Made by a program: the position numbers and the translations under genes
Shown: piece by piece, positions 1 through 8,473 of the stretch
Layout of the letters: every line of letters begins with the position of its first letter
Position numbering within the stretch: position 1 is the stretch's first letter
The notes under the pieces: generated by a model
Seen by the model: only the letters and a program-made list of their open reading frames with translations
The model's database searches: none
Told to the model about the DNA's origin: nothing
Source of the DNA: Massilia aquatica
GTDB taxonomy: Bacteria > Pseudomonadota > Gammaproteobacteria > Burkholderiales > Burkholderiaceae_D
Assembly (NCBI RefSeq): GCF_011682045.1
Contig: NZ_VVIW01000002.1
Location: 434,001 to 498,000, forward strand
Direction of reading: 5' to 3'
Length of the DNA: 64,000 bases

Positions 1-97
1 CGTTGCCATGCACGGCGCCGGTGACGATCAGGCGCGGGCCGGCGCCAAGGCCGGTGTAGTTGATCGATTTGAATTGCAGCTCGCGTGCGGTGGTCAT
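1..97 (-). CDS. Succinylglutamate desuccinylase/aspartoacylase family protein (5' end only)
   Basis: This gene reads leftward off the window, so only the first 32 codons from the ATG at 97 are present. Residues 20-32 read GPRLIVTGAVHGN, the first zinc-binding block of the AstE/AspA branch of M14 zinc carboxypeptidases. His-30 would be a zinc ligand, and the usual Glu partner would lie just beyond the edge. Members of this family deacylate N-acyl amino acids; the substrate cannot be told from this fragment. It diverges from the acyltransferase at 185. Confidence 0.6.
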   Translation of the reverse strand, partial: MTTARELQFKSINYTGLGAGPRLIVTGAVHGN

Positions 98-184
98 GGT
101 CTGGACGGTCCTGTGGATTGGTGGTCGTCTATTTTAGCGGACAATCGCTGGCGCCTGCCGGCGGCCCATGGCATCATCTGGCGC

Positions 185-1306
185 ATGAAAAATCCCACCT
201 CCACAGCGCGCATCGAAGGCATGGACACGCTGCGCGCGCTGGCCGTCACCCTGGTCGTGCTGCACCACTACGTGCTGTTCGTCAGCCGCGCCGATACCTT
301 CGGCTGGGTGGGGAGAATCGGCTGGATCGGGGTGGACCTGTTTTTCGCCTTGTCCGGTTACCTGATCGGCAACCAGATCTTCGCCGCCATGCGTTCGCCG
401 CGCGCGTTTTCGCTGGCGCGCTTCTACGGCCGGCGCGCGCTGCGCACCTTGCCGGTGTTTTACGTGATGCTGGCGATTTACTACTGTTCGCCGTGGTTCC
501 GGGCCGGCCTGGAACTGCCGCCGCTGTGGCGCTTCCTGACCTTCACGCAAAATATCAACCTGGCGCCGGGCACCGCGTTTTCGCACGCCTGGTCGCTGTG
601 CATCGAGGAGCAGTTCTATCTGGTGCTGCCGGCGCTGGCCCTGGCGATCGCCTCGCTGCGCGGGTCCCTGCGCTGGAGCTGGGGCGCCATTGCGGTCGCC
701 ATCGTGGCCGGCATGCTGGTGCGCGCAACGATCTGGCGCGAGCTGGTCGTCGGCCATCCTCACGGTTCGCGCAACTACTACCAGTATATTTATTACTCGA
801 CCTTGTGCCGCTTCGATGAACTGGTGGCCGGCGTGGCGCTGGCGCTGCTGAAGAACTTTCACCCGCGCCAGTGGCGCAGCTTGACCTCGAACGGCAACCT
901 GGCCTGCGGCGCCGGCATGGCGCTGCTCGGACTGGCGATCTGGCTGTTCCTCGACGAGCGCCAGGGATTCGGCGTGACGGTGTTCGGCTACCCGCTGCTG
1001 GCGCTGGGCTTTGCGCTGCTGATCGTGGCGGCCCTGAGCCGCGATTCGCTGCTGCGCACCACGCGCGTACCGGGTGCGGCCAGCATGGCGCTATGGTCGT
1101 ATGCGATCTACCTGACGCACAAGCAGGTGTGCATCCTGGCCGCCACCCCGCTCAGGGAGCACGGCTACGGGGCCGGCTCGCCGGTCGCCATCGGCACCAT
1201 GCTGGCGCTGTCGGTATTGTCTGGATGGGTGCTGTACCGTTGCGTGGAGCGGCCGTTCATGGCAGTGCGCGCGCGCTACCTGCCGACCAATTTCAAGCCG
1301 CTCTGA
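185..1306 (+). CDS. Acyltransferase 3 family integral membrane protein (OafA/YrhL-like)
   Basis: A 373-residue polytopic membrane protein that probably moves an acyl group onto a surface glycan or lipid. The start at 185 is chosen because the protein then opens with the usual family block: Arg-Ile-Glu-Gly-Met-Asp, a hydrophobic helix and the catalytic-type His pair at 27-28. An open frame extends upstream to base 8, but its first 59 codons are non-hydrophobic and overlap the divergent gene. The RxYGRRALR segment and the WSLCIEEQFY motif (about residues 78-150) are typical of family 3 acyltransferases. About ten hydrophobic segments follow. The acceptor cannot be inferred from the neighbours. 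The last 31 bases overlap the convergent gene that ends at 1276. Confidence 0.88.
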   Translation: MKNPTSTARIEGMDTLRALAVTLVVLHHYVLFVSRADTFGWVGRIGWIGVDLFFALSGYLIGNQIFAAMRSPRAFSLARFYGRRALRTLPVFYVMLAIYYCSPWFRAGLELPPLWRFLTFTQNINLAPGTAFSHAWSLCIEEQFYLVLPALALAIASLRGSLRWSWGAIAVAIVAGMLVRATIWRELVVGHPHGSRNYYQYIYYSTLCRFDELVAGVALALLKNFHPRQWRSLTSNGNLACGAGMALLGLAIWLFLDERQGFGVTVFGYPLLALGFALLIVAALSRDSLLRTTRVPGAASMALWSYAIYLTHKQVCILAATPLREHGYGAGSPVAIGTMLALSVLSGWVLYRCVERPFMAVRARYLPTNFKPL

Positions 1307-1773
1307 TGGGGCACGGCGTCGATCACGCCGAATGCGGCCGCGCTGTCGCCCAGGAAGTCGAGTACGGCGCGCGGGTCGCCTTCGTTCACTTCAATGGCGG
1401 CGCGCAGGCCGGGCAGGGCATCTTTGGTGTACGGGCTGCGGTAGGCGCTGATCAGCAGCGCGACCAGGTCGAGCGGCTGGCCGCCGTGCTGCACGCGGCT
1501 GCCGATCATGCCCAGGATGACCCTTTGCATGTCGGGCGTGGGGTTGGCGATGTGCGAGAAAATCATCGGCGTGTTGGCGATTTTTTCGCACACGGCGCGC
1601 TCGATCTGGTCCGGCTTGAGGTCGGACGCGATGTCGAAATGCGCGCCGCTCCAGTGGGTGCGCGCGTGCGCGTGCCCGGGAGGGAAGGAGTCGAGGGTGT
1701 CGAAGCCGCACACGCGGCTCACGTAGGCCAGGGCCTGGGTCAGGATTGGGAACATCCCTCCAGTGTAGCGCAA
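1276..1773 (-). CDS. Hypothetical protein
   Basis: A 165-residue soluble protein that I do not recognise. It has no signal peptide or membrane segment, and its composition is ordinary for a cytoplasmic protein. Codon 7 (ATG at 1755) is an alternative start. Its 3' end overlaps the convergent acyltransferase by 31 bases. It lies just downstream of the pirin gene on the same strand (34 bases apart), so co-transcription with pirin is plausible. The frame is fully open and protein-like, but no motif supports a function. Confidence 0.55.
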   Translation of the reverse strand: MRYTGGMFPILTQALAYVSRVCGFDTLDSFPPGHAHARTHWSGAHFDIASDLKPDQIERAVCEKIANTPMIFSHIANPTPDMQRVILGMIGSRVQHGGQPLDLVALLISAYRSPYTKDALPGLRAAIEVNEGDPRAVLDFLGDSAAAFGVIDAVPHQSGLKLVGR

Positions 1774-1806
1774 GATGTTCTCCTTGTGGTTGCGCGGGCC
1801 AGTGCC

Positions 1807-2688
1807 TCAGGCGCTTGCGTGCGCCGCCCCAAAGTGCCCGGCGCGGAAGTCCTCGACCGCCTGGAACACCTCTGCCTGGGTATTCATCACGAACGGGCCG
1901 TATTGGGCGATCGGTTCGTTCAGCGGGCGCCCGGCGATCAGGATCAGGCGACTGTCCTGGGCGGCCATGATGCGCACGCCGTCGGCCTGCGCCGCATTCG
2001 CCAAAATCGCCATGCGGCCGGCGGGCACCGGCTTGTCGCCGACCAGCACCTGCCCGCGATACACATACAAAAACGCGTTGTGCCCCGGCGGCAGCACCTG
2101 CTCGAACGTCGCGTTGGCCGGCAGGTCGACATCGAGGTAGAGCGGCTCGGTGCCTTCGCGCTGCACCGCGCCCGGCACGCCGTGGCTTGCGCCGGCGATC
2201 ACCTGCACCGTTACCCCCGCCCCGGTGGTGAAGCGGGGGATCTCGGTGTTGGGAATATCGCGGTACCAGGGCACCATCATCTTGTCTTTGGCGGCCAGGT
2301 TAAGCCATAGCTGGAAGCCTTCCATCAGGCCGTCGGTCTGGGCCGGCATTTCGGAGTGGGCCACGCCGCGCCCGGCCGTCATCCACTGCACGCCGCCATC
2401 GGTGATCAGCCCTTCGTTGCCGGCGCTGTCGCGGTGGCGCATGCTGCCGGCGATCATGTACGAAATCGTCTCGAAGCCCCGGTGCGGGTGTTCGGGGAAG
2501 CCGGCGATGTAGTCGCCCGGCTTGTCGCTGCCGAAGGCGTCGAGCATCAAAAACGGGTCCAGCCGGCGCTGCAGCGATTGGGTGAGCACGCGATTGATCT
2601 TCACACCGGCGCCGTCCATCACGAACTGGCCGCCCACCAGGCGCTCGACGGCGCGCGGCGTGTGCACGATGTTCACTTCTTGTGTCAT
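1807..2688 (-). CDS. Pirin family protein
   Basis: A 293-residue bicupin. The N-terminal cupin carries the pirin metal site: His-67 and His-69 in the EHPHRGFET block, then His-111 and Glu-113 in the TAGRGVAHSE block. All four ligands of the family are kept, so quercetinase-like dioxygenase or redox-sensing activity is possible, but pirin substrates are generally not predictable. A good ribosome site (AGGAGAG) lies before the ATG at 2688. The gene follows azoR on the same strand after 47 bases, which suggests a small redox/quinone-stress operon with the LysR regulator diverging at 3445. Confidence 0.92.
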   Translation of the reverse strand: MTQEVNIVHTPRAVERLVGGQFVMDGAGVKINRVLTQSLQRRLDPFLMLDAFGSDKPGDYIAGFPEHPHRGFETISYMIAGSMRHRDSAGNEGLITDGGVQWMTAGRGVAHSEMPAQTDGLMEGFQLWLNLAAKDKMMVPWYRDIPNTEIPRFTTGAGVTVQVIAGASHGVPGAVQREGTEPLYLDVDLPANATFEQVLPPGHNAFLYVYRGQVLVGDKPVPAGRMAILANAAQADGVRIMAAQDSRLILIAGRPLNEPIAQYGPFVMNTQAEVFQAVEDFRAGHFGAAHASA

Positions 2689-2735
2689 TTTTCTCTCCTG
2701 CGTGTTGACTGTGATGCAGCGCCGTGCGGGGTAAA

Positions 2736-3335
2736 TCAGGCGACTGCGGCTTCGATTTCGGCGTTCGCTTCGGCCTGCGCCTTGGCGACGGCGTCCGGAC
2801 CCATGGCCATGCCTTCCGAGTACACGAAGGTGACGTCGGTCATGCCGAGGAAACCGAGCAGCATCTTGAGGTGCGGGGTCTGGGTGTCGTTCGGGGTGTC
2901 GCGGTACATGCCGCCACGGGCAAACGCCACGTACACTTTTTTGCCGGTCAGTTTGCCGACAGGACCGGTGGCGGTGTAGGCGAAGGTGACGCCGGCGCGG
3001 GCGATCGCATCGAACCAGCCTTTGAGCTGCACCGAGCTGCCGAAGTTGTACATCGGAGCGCCGATGACGATGGTGTCGGCGGCCTGCGCCTGGGCGATCA
3101 GGGCGTCGTCGAGGGCCACGCGCGCCGCTTGTTCCGGCGTGCGCTGGTCGGCTGGCGTGAACAGCGCGCCCAGGGTCGGCTCGTCGAGCGCCGGATGCGG
3201 GTTGCTGGCCAGGTCGCGGCGGGTCAGTTGCGCGCCAGGGTTGGCCGCTTGCAGCTTGGCGACGATGGCATCGGCCATGCGGGTGGACTCGGAACCGGTC
3301 GAACGGGCGCTGGAATTGATTTGCAAGATGTTCAT
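2736..3335 (-). CDS. azoR: FMN-dependent NADH-azoreductase
   Basis: A 199-residue flavodoxin-fold enzyme of normal AzoR length. It starts [11 protein letters not shown] with the phosphate-binding SxRxxxSxS segment and has the [19 protein letters not shown] block that forms the FMN and dimer interface. AzoR enzymes reduce quinones and azo compounds with NADH using FMN. The ribosome site AAGGAAA precedes the ATG. The gene is divergent from a LysR-type regulator (109 bases between starts), an arrangement commonly seen for aromatic- or quinone-inducible azoR genes. Pirin lies downstream on the same strand. Confidence 0.93.
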   Translation of the reverse strand: MNILQINSSARSTGSESTRMADAIVAKLQAANPGAQLTRRDLASNPHPALDEPTLGALFTPADQRTPEQAARVALDDALIAQAQAADTIVIGAPMYNFGSSVQLKGWFDAIARAGVTFAYTATGPVGKLTGKKVYVAFARGGMYRDTPNDTQTPHLKMLLGFLGMTDVTFVYSEGMAMGPDAVAKAQAEANAEIEAAVA

Positions 3336-3444
3336 TTTATTTCCTTTTTCTACGTTGAACTGCGATGGTGGTACTTTACGCGTCCCATAATCAATGCGGA
3401 AGCCTGTAAAATGGATATCATTATTCAGTCAGTGGGACAATCAA

Positions 3445-4365
3445 ATGGATGTGGAACCGAATGACCTGCTCTTGTTCGCGCGGATCGTCGAAGCGGGCAG
3501 CTTCAGCCAGGCCGCGCTGCGGGTCGACTTGCCCAAGTCGACCGTCTCGCGCCGCATCGCGCTGCTCGAAGCGAAACTGGGCGAGCGCCTGCTGCAGCGC
3601 ACCACGCGCAAGCTGATGCTCACCGAGTTCGGCGCCAGCCTGCTCGATCACGCGCGCAAGGTGGTCGAGGAGGTCGAGGCGGCGGGCGCGCTGGTGCAGC
3701 ACCGCCAGCAGGCCCCGAGCGGGCGGCTGCGCATTTCGATGCCGGCCGATTTCGCCAGCCTGGGCATGACCCAGGTGATGACCGAATTCATGGCGCAGTA
3801 CCCGGCCATTACCCTGGAACTGGACCTGTCGCCGCGCCGGGTCGACCTGGTGAGCGAAAATTTCGACATCGCGATCCGCATGGGCGACCTGCCGGACGAC
3901 GCCTCGCTCAACGCGCGCCGCGTGGCCCTCGAAAAAATGGCGCTGTACGCGGCGCCGTCGTACCTGGCGCTGCGCGGCTTGCCGGAGCATCCGGACGACC
4001 TGCTCAAGCACGACCTGCTGTGCCTTTTGAGCCGCGGCGGCGGGCCGGCGCCATGGCGCCTCACGCGTGGCAAAACCGTGTGGGAGCGCGATTTGCCCGG
4101 CCGGCTGACCGCCAATTCGCCCGACCTGCTCACCCGCGTGGCGTGCGCCGGGGCGGGGATTGCGGCCAGTTCCGACCTGTTTGCCGCGCCCTCTGTGGCC
4201 AAGGGGGAGCTGGTGCGCGTGCTGCCCGAGTGGGATTTGCCGCAGGTGACCGGGTGGGCCGTGTTCCCCGGACGGCGCCTGATGCCGGCCAAGACCCGCG
4301 CTTTTCTGGACATGATGGAAGGGCTGTGCTGCACCGAAGCGCGCAAGCGCATGGGAATGGTCTAG
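3445..4365 (+). CDS. LysR family transcriptional regulator, likely of azoR
   Basis: A 306-residue LysR protein. Residues 1-62 form the winged helix-turn-helix, with the FSQAALRVDLPKSTVSRRIALLE recognition segment. Residues from about 90 form the effector-binding domain with the usual SGRLRISMP opening. ATG 3445 is preferred because the family starts a few residues before the DLLLF helix; a longer in-frame start exists at 3394. It is divergent from azoR and is expected to control azoR and its own gene from the shared 109-base region. It belongs to the DsdC/AaeR-like group with the VDLVSENFDIAIRMG motif. The inducer is unknown. Confidence 0.92.
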   Translation: MDVEPNDLLLFARIVEAGSFSQAALRVDLPKSTVSRRIALLEAKLGERLLQRTTRKLMLTEFGASLLDHARKVVEEVEAAGALVQHRQQAPSGRLRISMPADFASLGMTQVMTEFMAQYPAITLELDLSPRRVDLVSENFDIAIRMGDLPDDASLNARRVALEKMALYAAPSYLALRGLPEHPDDLLKHDLLCLLSRGGGPAPWRLTRGKTVWERDLPGRLTANSPDLLTRVACAGAGIAASSDLFAAPSVAKGELVRVLPEWDLPQVTGWAVFPGRRLMPAKTRAFLDMMEGLCCTEARKRMGMV

Positions 4366-4486
4366 GGCAAATTTTCCGGTCGGATACGCTGGATCGGGGA
4401 ATCGCAGATAATAGGTTCCCCGCGGCGCCGCTAAGGTGTGCGCCTGGCATTGACCCTACCCGAACGACTATATAAGAGGACATTCC

Positions 4487-5119
4487 ATGTTGCTTGAAAA
4501 ACTACACTGGCGCTACGCCACCAAAAAATTCGATGCCGCCAAGGTCGTATCGGAAGATAAGATCGACCGCATTTTGGAAGCCGTGCGCCTGGCGCCGACA
4601 TCGAGCGGCTTGCAACCGTTCGAGCTGATCGTGGTCAGCAACCCGGAGCTGCGCGAAAAAATGCGTCCGATCGCCTCGAACCAGGGCCAGGTTGCCGATG
4701 GTTCGCACATGGTTGTTTTCGCTGCGTGGGATAACTACACCGTAGAGCGCATCAACATGATGTTCGACCTGGTGAACGATGAACGTGGCTTGGTCAATGA
4801 AGGCTGGGAGAACTACCGCAAGTTCATCCTGTCGATCTATCCGCAGCGCGACCCGGCGGTCAACTTCGAGCACGCCGCGCGCCAGGCCTACATTGGCCTG
4901 GGCATTGGCCTGACCGCAGCCGCGTTCGAAGCGGTCGACGCGACCCCGATGGAAGGCTTCAATCCCGAGCAGCTCGACGAACTACTTGGCCTGCGCGCGC
5001 GTGGTTTGCGCTCGGTGGCGATCATGGCGCTCGGTTACCGCGAAGCCGAGGGTGACTGGCTGGTCAACCTGAAAAAAGTGCGTCGCCCGAGCGACGAATT
5101 CATTACCCGCATGGCCTGA
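4487..5119 (+). CDS. NAD(P)H-dependent oxidoreductase, nitroreductase family (NfsB-like)
   Basis: A 210-residue FMN oxidoreductase close to the usual 215 residues of NfsB-type proteins. The N-terminal RYATKKFD and the LAPTSSGLQPFE block bind FMN phosphate. The C-terminal ALGYREAEGD segment and the terminal KVRRPSDEFI are typical of the family. It probably reduces nitroaromatics, quinones or flavins using NAD(P)H. The ribosome site AGAGGA precedes the ATG. With azoR, LysR and pirin it makes a neighbourhood concerned with electrophile or quinone reduction. A 121-base gap separates it from the LysR gene, so it may have its own promoter. Confidence 0.92.
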   Translation: MLLEKLHWRYATKKFDAAKVVSEDKIDRILEAVRLAPTSSGLQPFELIVVSNPELREKMRPIASNQGQVADGSHMVVFAAWDNYTVERINMMFDLVNDERGLVNEGWENYRKFILSIYPQRDPAVNFEHAARQAYIGLGIGLTAAAFEAVDATPMEGFNPEQLDELLGLRARGLRSVAIMALGYREAEGDWLVNLKKVRRPSDEFITRMA

Positions 5120-5145
5120 ACGGCGCCGGCTCCTTCAAACCGCAC

Positions 5146-6603
5146 TCATGGCTGCTGCGCCAGTCGCTTGTTCATCCGCTCCAGCACTGGCACGATCTTG
5201 CTGCCTACTTTGATCTGCGGGTTCGAATAGCCATCGTCCTTGCCGGCTTCCGTTTCGCGTTGCAGGATGATCTTGCGGGCGGCGGCGTGCGCCTCGGTGA
5301 ACGAACGCGTGGTGCTGCGCAGCTGTTCGTCGTACATGGCGCGCCCGAAGAAGGTCAGCGCCGACTTCTTGCCGCAGCCGTAGGAGGTATGGTCGGCGTC
5401 CGAGGCCGTCATCACCAGGGTGCCATCGGCGGCCAGCGGCGCGATCCAGTTACCGGCGAAGCAGGCCGAAATCGACAGCACGCGGTAGCGGATGCCAGCC
5501 GCATCGAGCCACTCCTTCAACTCCGCAGGCATCACCGGCTCCACATCGATCGGCCAGAAATTGGCTGCCAGTTCGCCGTCCGACGCGCCGTGCGAAGTGA
5601 GGTGGATGAACAGCACGTCCTCGTCGCGGTCCATGATGGCGCCAATGCCTTCGATGGCGCGCTGCAGGTTCAGCGGCGTAGCCCACGGCAGTTGTTCGGC
5701 GGTCTCGCGGTGGTTGATCAGTTGCAGGCCGCGGCCGGCGGCGTCGAAGCGCTTGGCCATCACGCCGGCCACCATCGTGCTCTCGCGCCGGAACACTTCT
5801 TCGCCTTCGTAGGGCGCGAAGGTAATCGTGTACATGTCGATCACGCCGGGGCGCTGCGGCTTGAGTGCGTCGAGTTGTTCGTCCAGCAGCGGCAGCTGCG
5901 CTTCCATCATTTCCTGGCTGAGCGTGAACGGCTCTTCTTCCTTCGCTTCCGGTTTGGGCGCGGCGCGCCAGGCCACCGGTGCGGGAGCGAGGTGAAAATC
6001 CAGTACGGAGGTGAACATCACCACCGCAATGGCGAGAACGGCGCGCAGCGACACCAGCGGGCGGGCGGCGCGCAGCAGCATTGCCAGCCGGGCCAGGACG
6101 CTCCACAGCATCGGCAGGGACCACATGATCCACTGCGCCCAGGGACTGGTGTCGCTGACGGCGCCTGTACGGATCAGGGAAAAATACAGCGCGTAGATGA
6201 GCAGCAAGAAAATATTCGACTGCGCGACCAGCAGCGTGAACAAATAGGCCGCGCCGGGCGCGCTGTGGACGCTGCGGCTCACGCGCGGGTCGGGCTGGAT
6301 CAGGTAGCACAGCCATGCGGTGAGCACGACGCCGAACCAGCCGGCCAGCAAGGCGCGCCAGATGAAAACCGCCTCGCCCTCGATGGTCAGGCGCTGGAAC
6401 AGCAAGCCCATCGCGTATTGCAGCAGTATCTGGAACGCCAGCTGCCAGGGCGAGGCCGCCAGCCGCTCCCAGCGCGGCGCCAGGAACAGCGCCGAGCGCG
6501 CACCTTCATGCAGCCAGGCGCCGGCCGCGAATATGCCCGGGCGCCGCACGGACGCCGTTTGCGTCGCCGCCATGCCGGCGCTGTCGTCCACCACCTCGCT
6601 CAT
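5146..6603 (-). CDS. Membrane-anchored C13 (legumain-like) cysteine peptidase
   Basis: A 485-residue protein. Hydrophobic segments at about 53-70, 79-102, 117-143 and 160-200 form a membrane domain, followed by a soluble C-terminal domain. That domain has the clan CD dyad: His-338 in HLTSHGAS and Cys-381 in LSISACFAG, each after a hydrophobic strand as in legumain and caspase folds. The start is set at ATG 6603, 16 bases after the psd stop; a longer frame runs into psd but is not protein-like there. It is translated in the same direction as psd, so the two are probably one operon. C13 peptidases of this kind occur in Burkholderiales; their substrate is not known to me. Confidence 0.85.
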   Translation of the reverse strand: MSEVVDDSAGMAATQTASVRRPGIFAAGAWLHEGARSALFLAPRWERLAASPWQLAFQILLQYAMGLLFQRLTIEGEAVFIWRALLAGWFGVVLTAWLCYLIQPDPRVSRSVHSAPGAAYLFTLLVAQSNIFLLLIYALYFSLIRTGAVSDTSPWAQWIMWSLPMLWSVLARLAMLLRAARPLVSLRAVLAIAVVMFTSVLDFHLAPAPVAWRAAPKPEAKEEEPFTLSQEMMEAQLPLLDEQLDALKPQRPGVIDMYTITFAPYEGEEVFRRESTMVAGVMAKRFDAAGRGLQLINHRETAEQLPWATPLNLQRAIEGIGAIMDRDEDVLFIHLTSHGASDGELAANFWPIDVEPVMPAELKEWLDAAGIRYRVLSISACFAGNWIAPLAADGTLVMTASDADHTSYGCGKKSALTFFGRAMYDEQLRSTTRSFTEAHAAARKIILQRETEAGKDDGYSNPQIKVGSKIVPVLERMNKRLAQQP

Positions 6604-6619
6604 GCCGCGCCCTCGTCGA

Positions 6620-7483
6620 TCAGGCGCGTTTGGCGGACTGCTTCTCGCCCATCGCCTCGCCGAGGCGCACCGGGCGTTCCGGCGCCCACTCGGGATTGAA
6701 GGCGATCGTGTCTTTTTTGAACAGCATGACGATGGTCGAGCCAAGCAGGAAGCGGCCCATTTCCTCGCCTTTCTTGAGGACGATATTCTTGTCGTCGTAG
6801 CGCCATTCCTTCACTTCGCCCGGACGCGGCGGGTTGACCAGCCCGTGCCAGGTGGTGGCCATGCTGCCGACGATGGTTGCGCCCACCAGCACCAGCACGA
6901 AGGCGCCATGCTCTTTCGAGTTGAATACGCAGACCACGCGCTCGTTGCGGGCGAACAGGCCTGGAATGCCGCGCGCGGTGGTCGGATTGACCGAAAACAG
7001 CGCGCCGGGCACGTAGATCATGCGGGTCAGGCGGCCTTCGCACGGCATGTGCAGGCGGTGATAATCCTTGGGACTGAGGTACAGGTTGGCGAAACTGCCA
7101 TGCTGGAACTGGGACGCCAGTTGCGCGTCGCCGCCCACCAGCGCGGTGGTGCTGAACTTGTGGCCCTTGGCCTGAAAGATCTGGTCGTCGTCGATGGCGC
7201 CGAACTGGCTGATCGCGCCATCGACCGGACAGACGAAATCGGCCTTGGCCAGCGGACGCGCGCCCGGGCGCAGGGGGCGCGTGAAAAATTCATTGAAGCT
7301 GGCATAGCTGGCGATGTCCGGATTGGCCGCTTCTTCCATGTTCACACCGTATTTGCCGACGAACCAGCGAATCAGGGTGGTGGTGTACTGGCCGCCCTGG
7401 TGGCCGGCGATGCGGCCCGCGAACCGGGTCAGACCTTGCTTGGGAAGTAAATATTGGGGAATGACTTTTATGCGATCGGACAC
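6620..7483 (-). CDS. psd: Phosphatidylserine decarboxylase proenzyme
   Basis: Converts phosphatidylserine to phosphatidylethanolamine at the inner membrane. With a GTG start at 7483 the protein has 287 residues and opens VSDRIKVIPQYLLPKQ, the family's normal start. An open frame continues upstream, but no family residues precede this point. The pyruvoyl self-cleavage motif LGST lies at 247-250 (cleavage Gly-248/Ser-249), and the catalytic Asp-88 (PVDGA) and His-145 (DYHRLHMP) are present, so the enzyme should be active. The C13 peptidase gene follows after 16 bases. Confidence 0.94.
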   Translation of the reverse strand: MSDRIKVIPQYLLPKQGLTRFAGRIAGHQGGQYTTTLIRWFVGKYGVNMEEAANPDIASYASFNEFFTRPLRPGARPLAKADFVCPVDGAISQFGAIDDDQIFQAKGHKFSTTALVGGDAQLASQFQHGSFANLYLSPKDYHRLHMPCEGRLTRMIYVPGALFSVNPTTARGIPGLFARNERVVCVFNSKEHGAFVLVLVGATIVGSMATTWHGLVNPPRPGEVKEWRYDDKNIVLKKGEEMGRFLLGSTIVMLFKKDTIAFNPEWAPERPVRLGEAMGEKQSAKRA

Positions 7484-7614
7484 GGGCTTCAACCTGTTTA
7501 AAAAACGATGGCCAATTATAACGGCGCGCCGCGCCTGCGCAGCGCTTTCCGGCGCCGGGCGAGGCTGATGCGATGAAAAATAGTCAAGAAAGGAGCTTTG
7601 CTGCCGGGTTGGCA

Positions 7615-8448
7615 TCAGCGCTGGCGCACGCCGCCGGCCAGCACGGCGGGCGGGTAGTGGCGCTTGAGGCTTTCGTACACGGCGCCCGACTTGACGGCAC
7701 CGGCCAGCAGGTTCTGGAGCGCGGCGCGGTCGGCGGCGTCCACCGTCTGCTTCGAAATATAGATCCCGCTTTCGCCCCAGGGCAGCTCCTCGAGCGGCTC
7801 GATGCGCAGCTTGGGGACCATCCACGCGAAGCGCTTGTCGTCGGCGATGGCGCTGGCGAAGATGGTCGGCGCCATCAGGGTCACGTCGGCAAAGCCGGCA
7901 TCGAGCACGCGCGCCACGGCGGCGCCATCCTTTTCGAGCAGCAGGCGGCCCTGGGCCGACAATTGATCGACCAGCTCCAGATAGGCGGTGCCGTAGTCGA
8001 AACCGCGCACCAGCACCACGCGCAGTTCTTTGCGCGCCAGCAGTTCGCGGATCGAGCGCACCGGCGCGCGCATGCTGTCGACCGAGAGCAGGGTGGCGCG
8101 GGTGCCGATCACGGGAACGAAGTAGCCATGCTGGTCGCGCCGCGGGGTGCGCACGGCCGGCAGCAGCAGATGCGATTTGCCCGCTTCGAACATGGCTTCC
8201 TGGCGCGCGCGCGGCACCACCGAAAACGCGAACTTGCAATCGCTTCTGGCGCTCACGCCGCGCAGCAGTTCAGGGTAGATGCCGCCCACTGCATCGCCCT
8301 TGACCGTCACGCTCAGCCCCGTGGGCGCGACCGGCACCAGGAACGGCTGCCCGCAGGAGGCCGTCGCCATGGCGCTGGCGCCGGTGGCGATGACGGCGGC
8401 GATCAGCGCGGCTGCGCGAATCCCACTGCGGGTGGAGGGTTTGTCCAT
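7615..8448 (-). CDS. Periplasmic solute-binding protein, family 3-like
   Basis: A 277-residue protein with an N-terminal signal peptide (hydrophobic residues about 10-28, ending near ATA-SCG). The body has the alternating strand-helix pattern of bacterial extracellular solute-binding proteins family 3, including GIYPELLRGV near residue 57 and a hinge region (ELRVVLVRGFDYGTAY). No ABC permease or ATPase gene is adjacent, so it may be an orphan binding protein or a sensor-type protein of the kind common in Oxalobacteraceae. The ligand is unknown. A 131-base gap separates it from psd. Confidence 0.75.
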   Translation of the reverse strand: MDKPSTRSGIRAAALIAAVIATGASAMATASCGQPFLVPVAPTGLSVTVKGDAVGGIYPELLRGVSARSDCKFAFSVVPRARQEAMFEAGKSHLLLPAVRTPRRDQHGYFVPVIGTRATLLSVDSMRAPVRSIRELLARKELRVVLVRGFDYGTAYLELVDQLSAQGRLLLEKDGAAVARVLDAGFADVTLMAPTIFASAIADDKRFAWMVPKLRIEPLEELPWGESGIYISKQTVDAADRAALQNLLAGAVKSGAVYESLKRHYPPAVLAGGVRQR

Positions 8449-8473
8449 TTGCCAATTCTAGCGCATGCCCGCC

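Noticed and set aside
871-2310. Long plus-strand open frame across the acyltransferase end, the hypothetical gene and pirin
   Set aside because: It is antisense or out of frame to recognised genes. The product is Arg/Ala/Gly-rich low-complexity, as expected of shadow frames in GC-rich DNA. Similar cases were dropped at 5260-6699, 13844-15904, 18141-19748, 25274-26734, 26779-29058 and 50395-51741.
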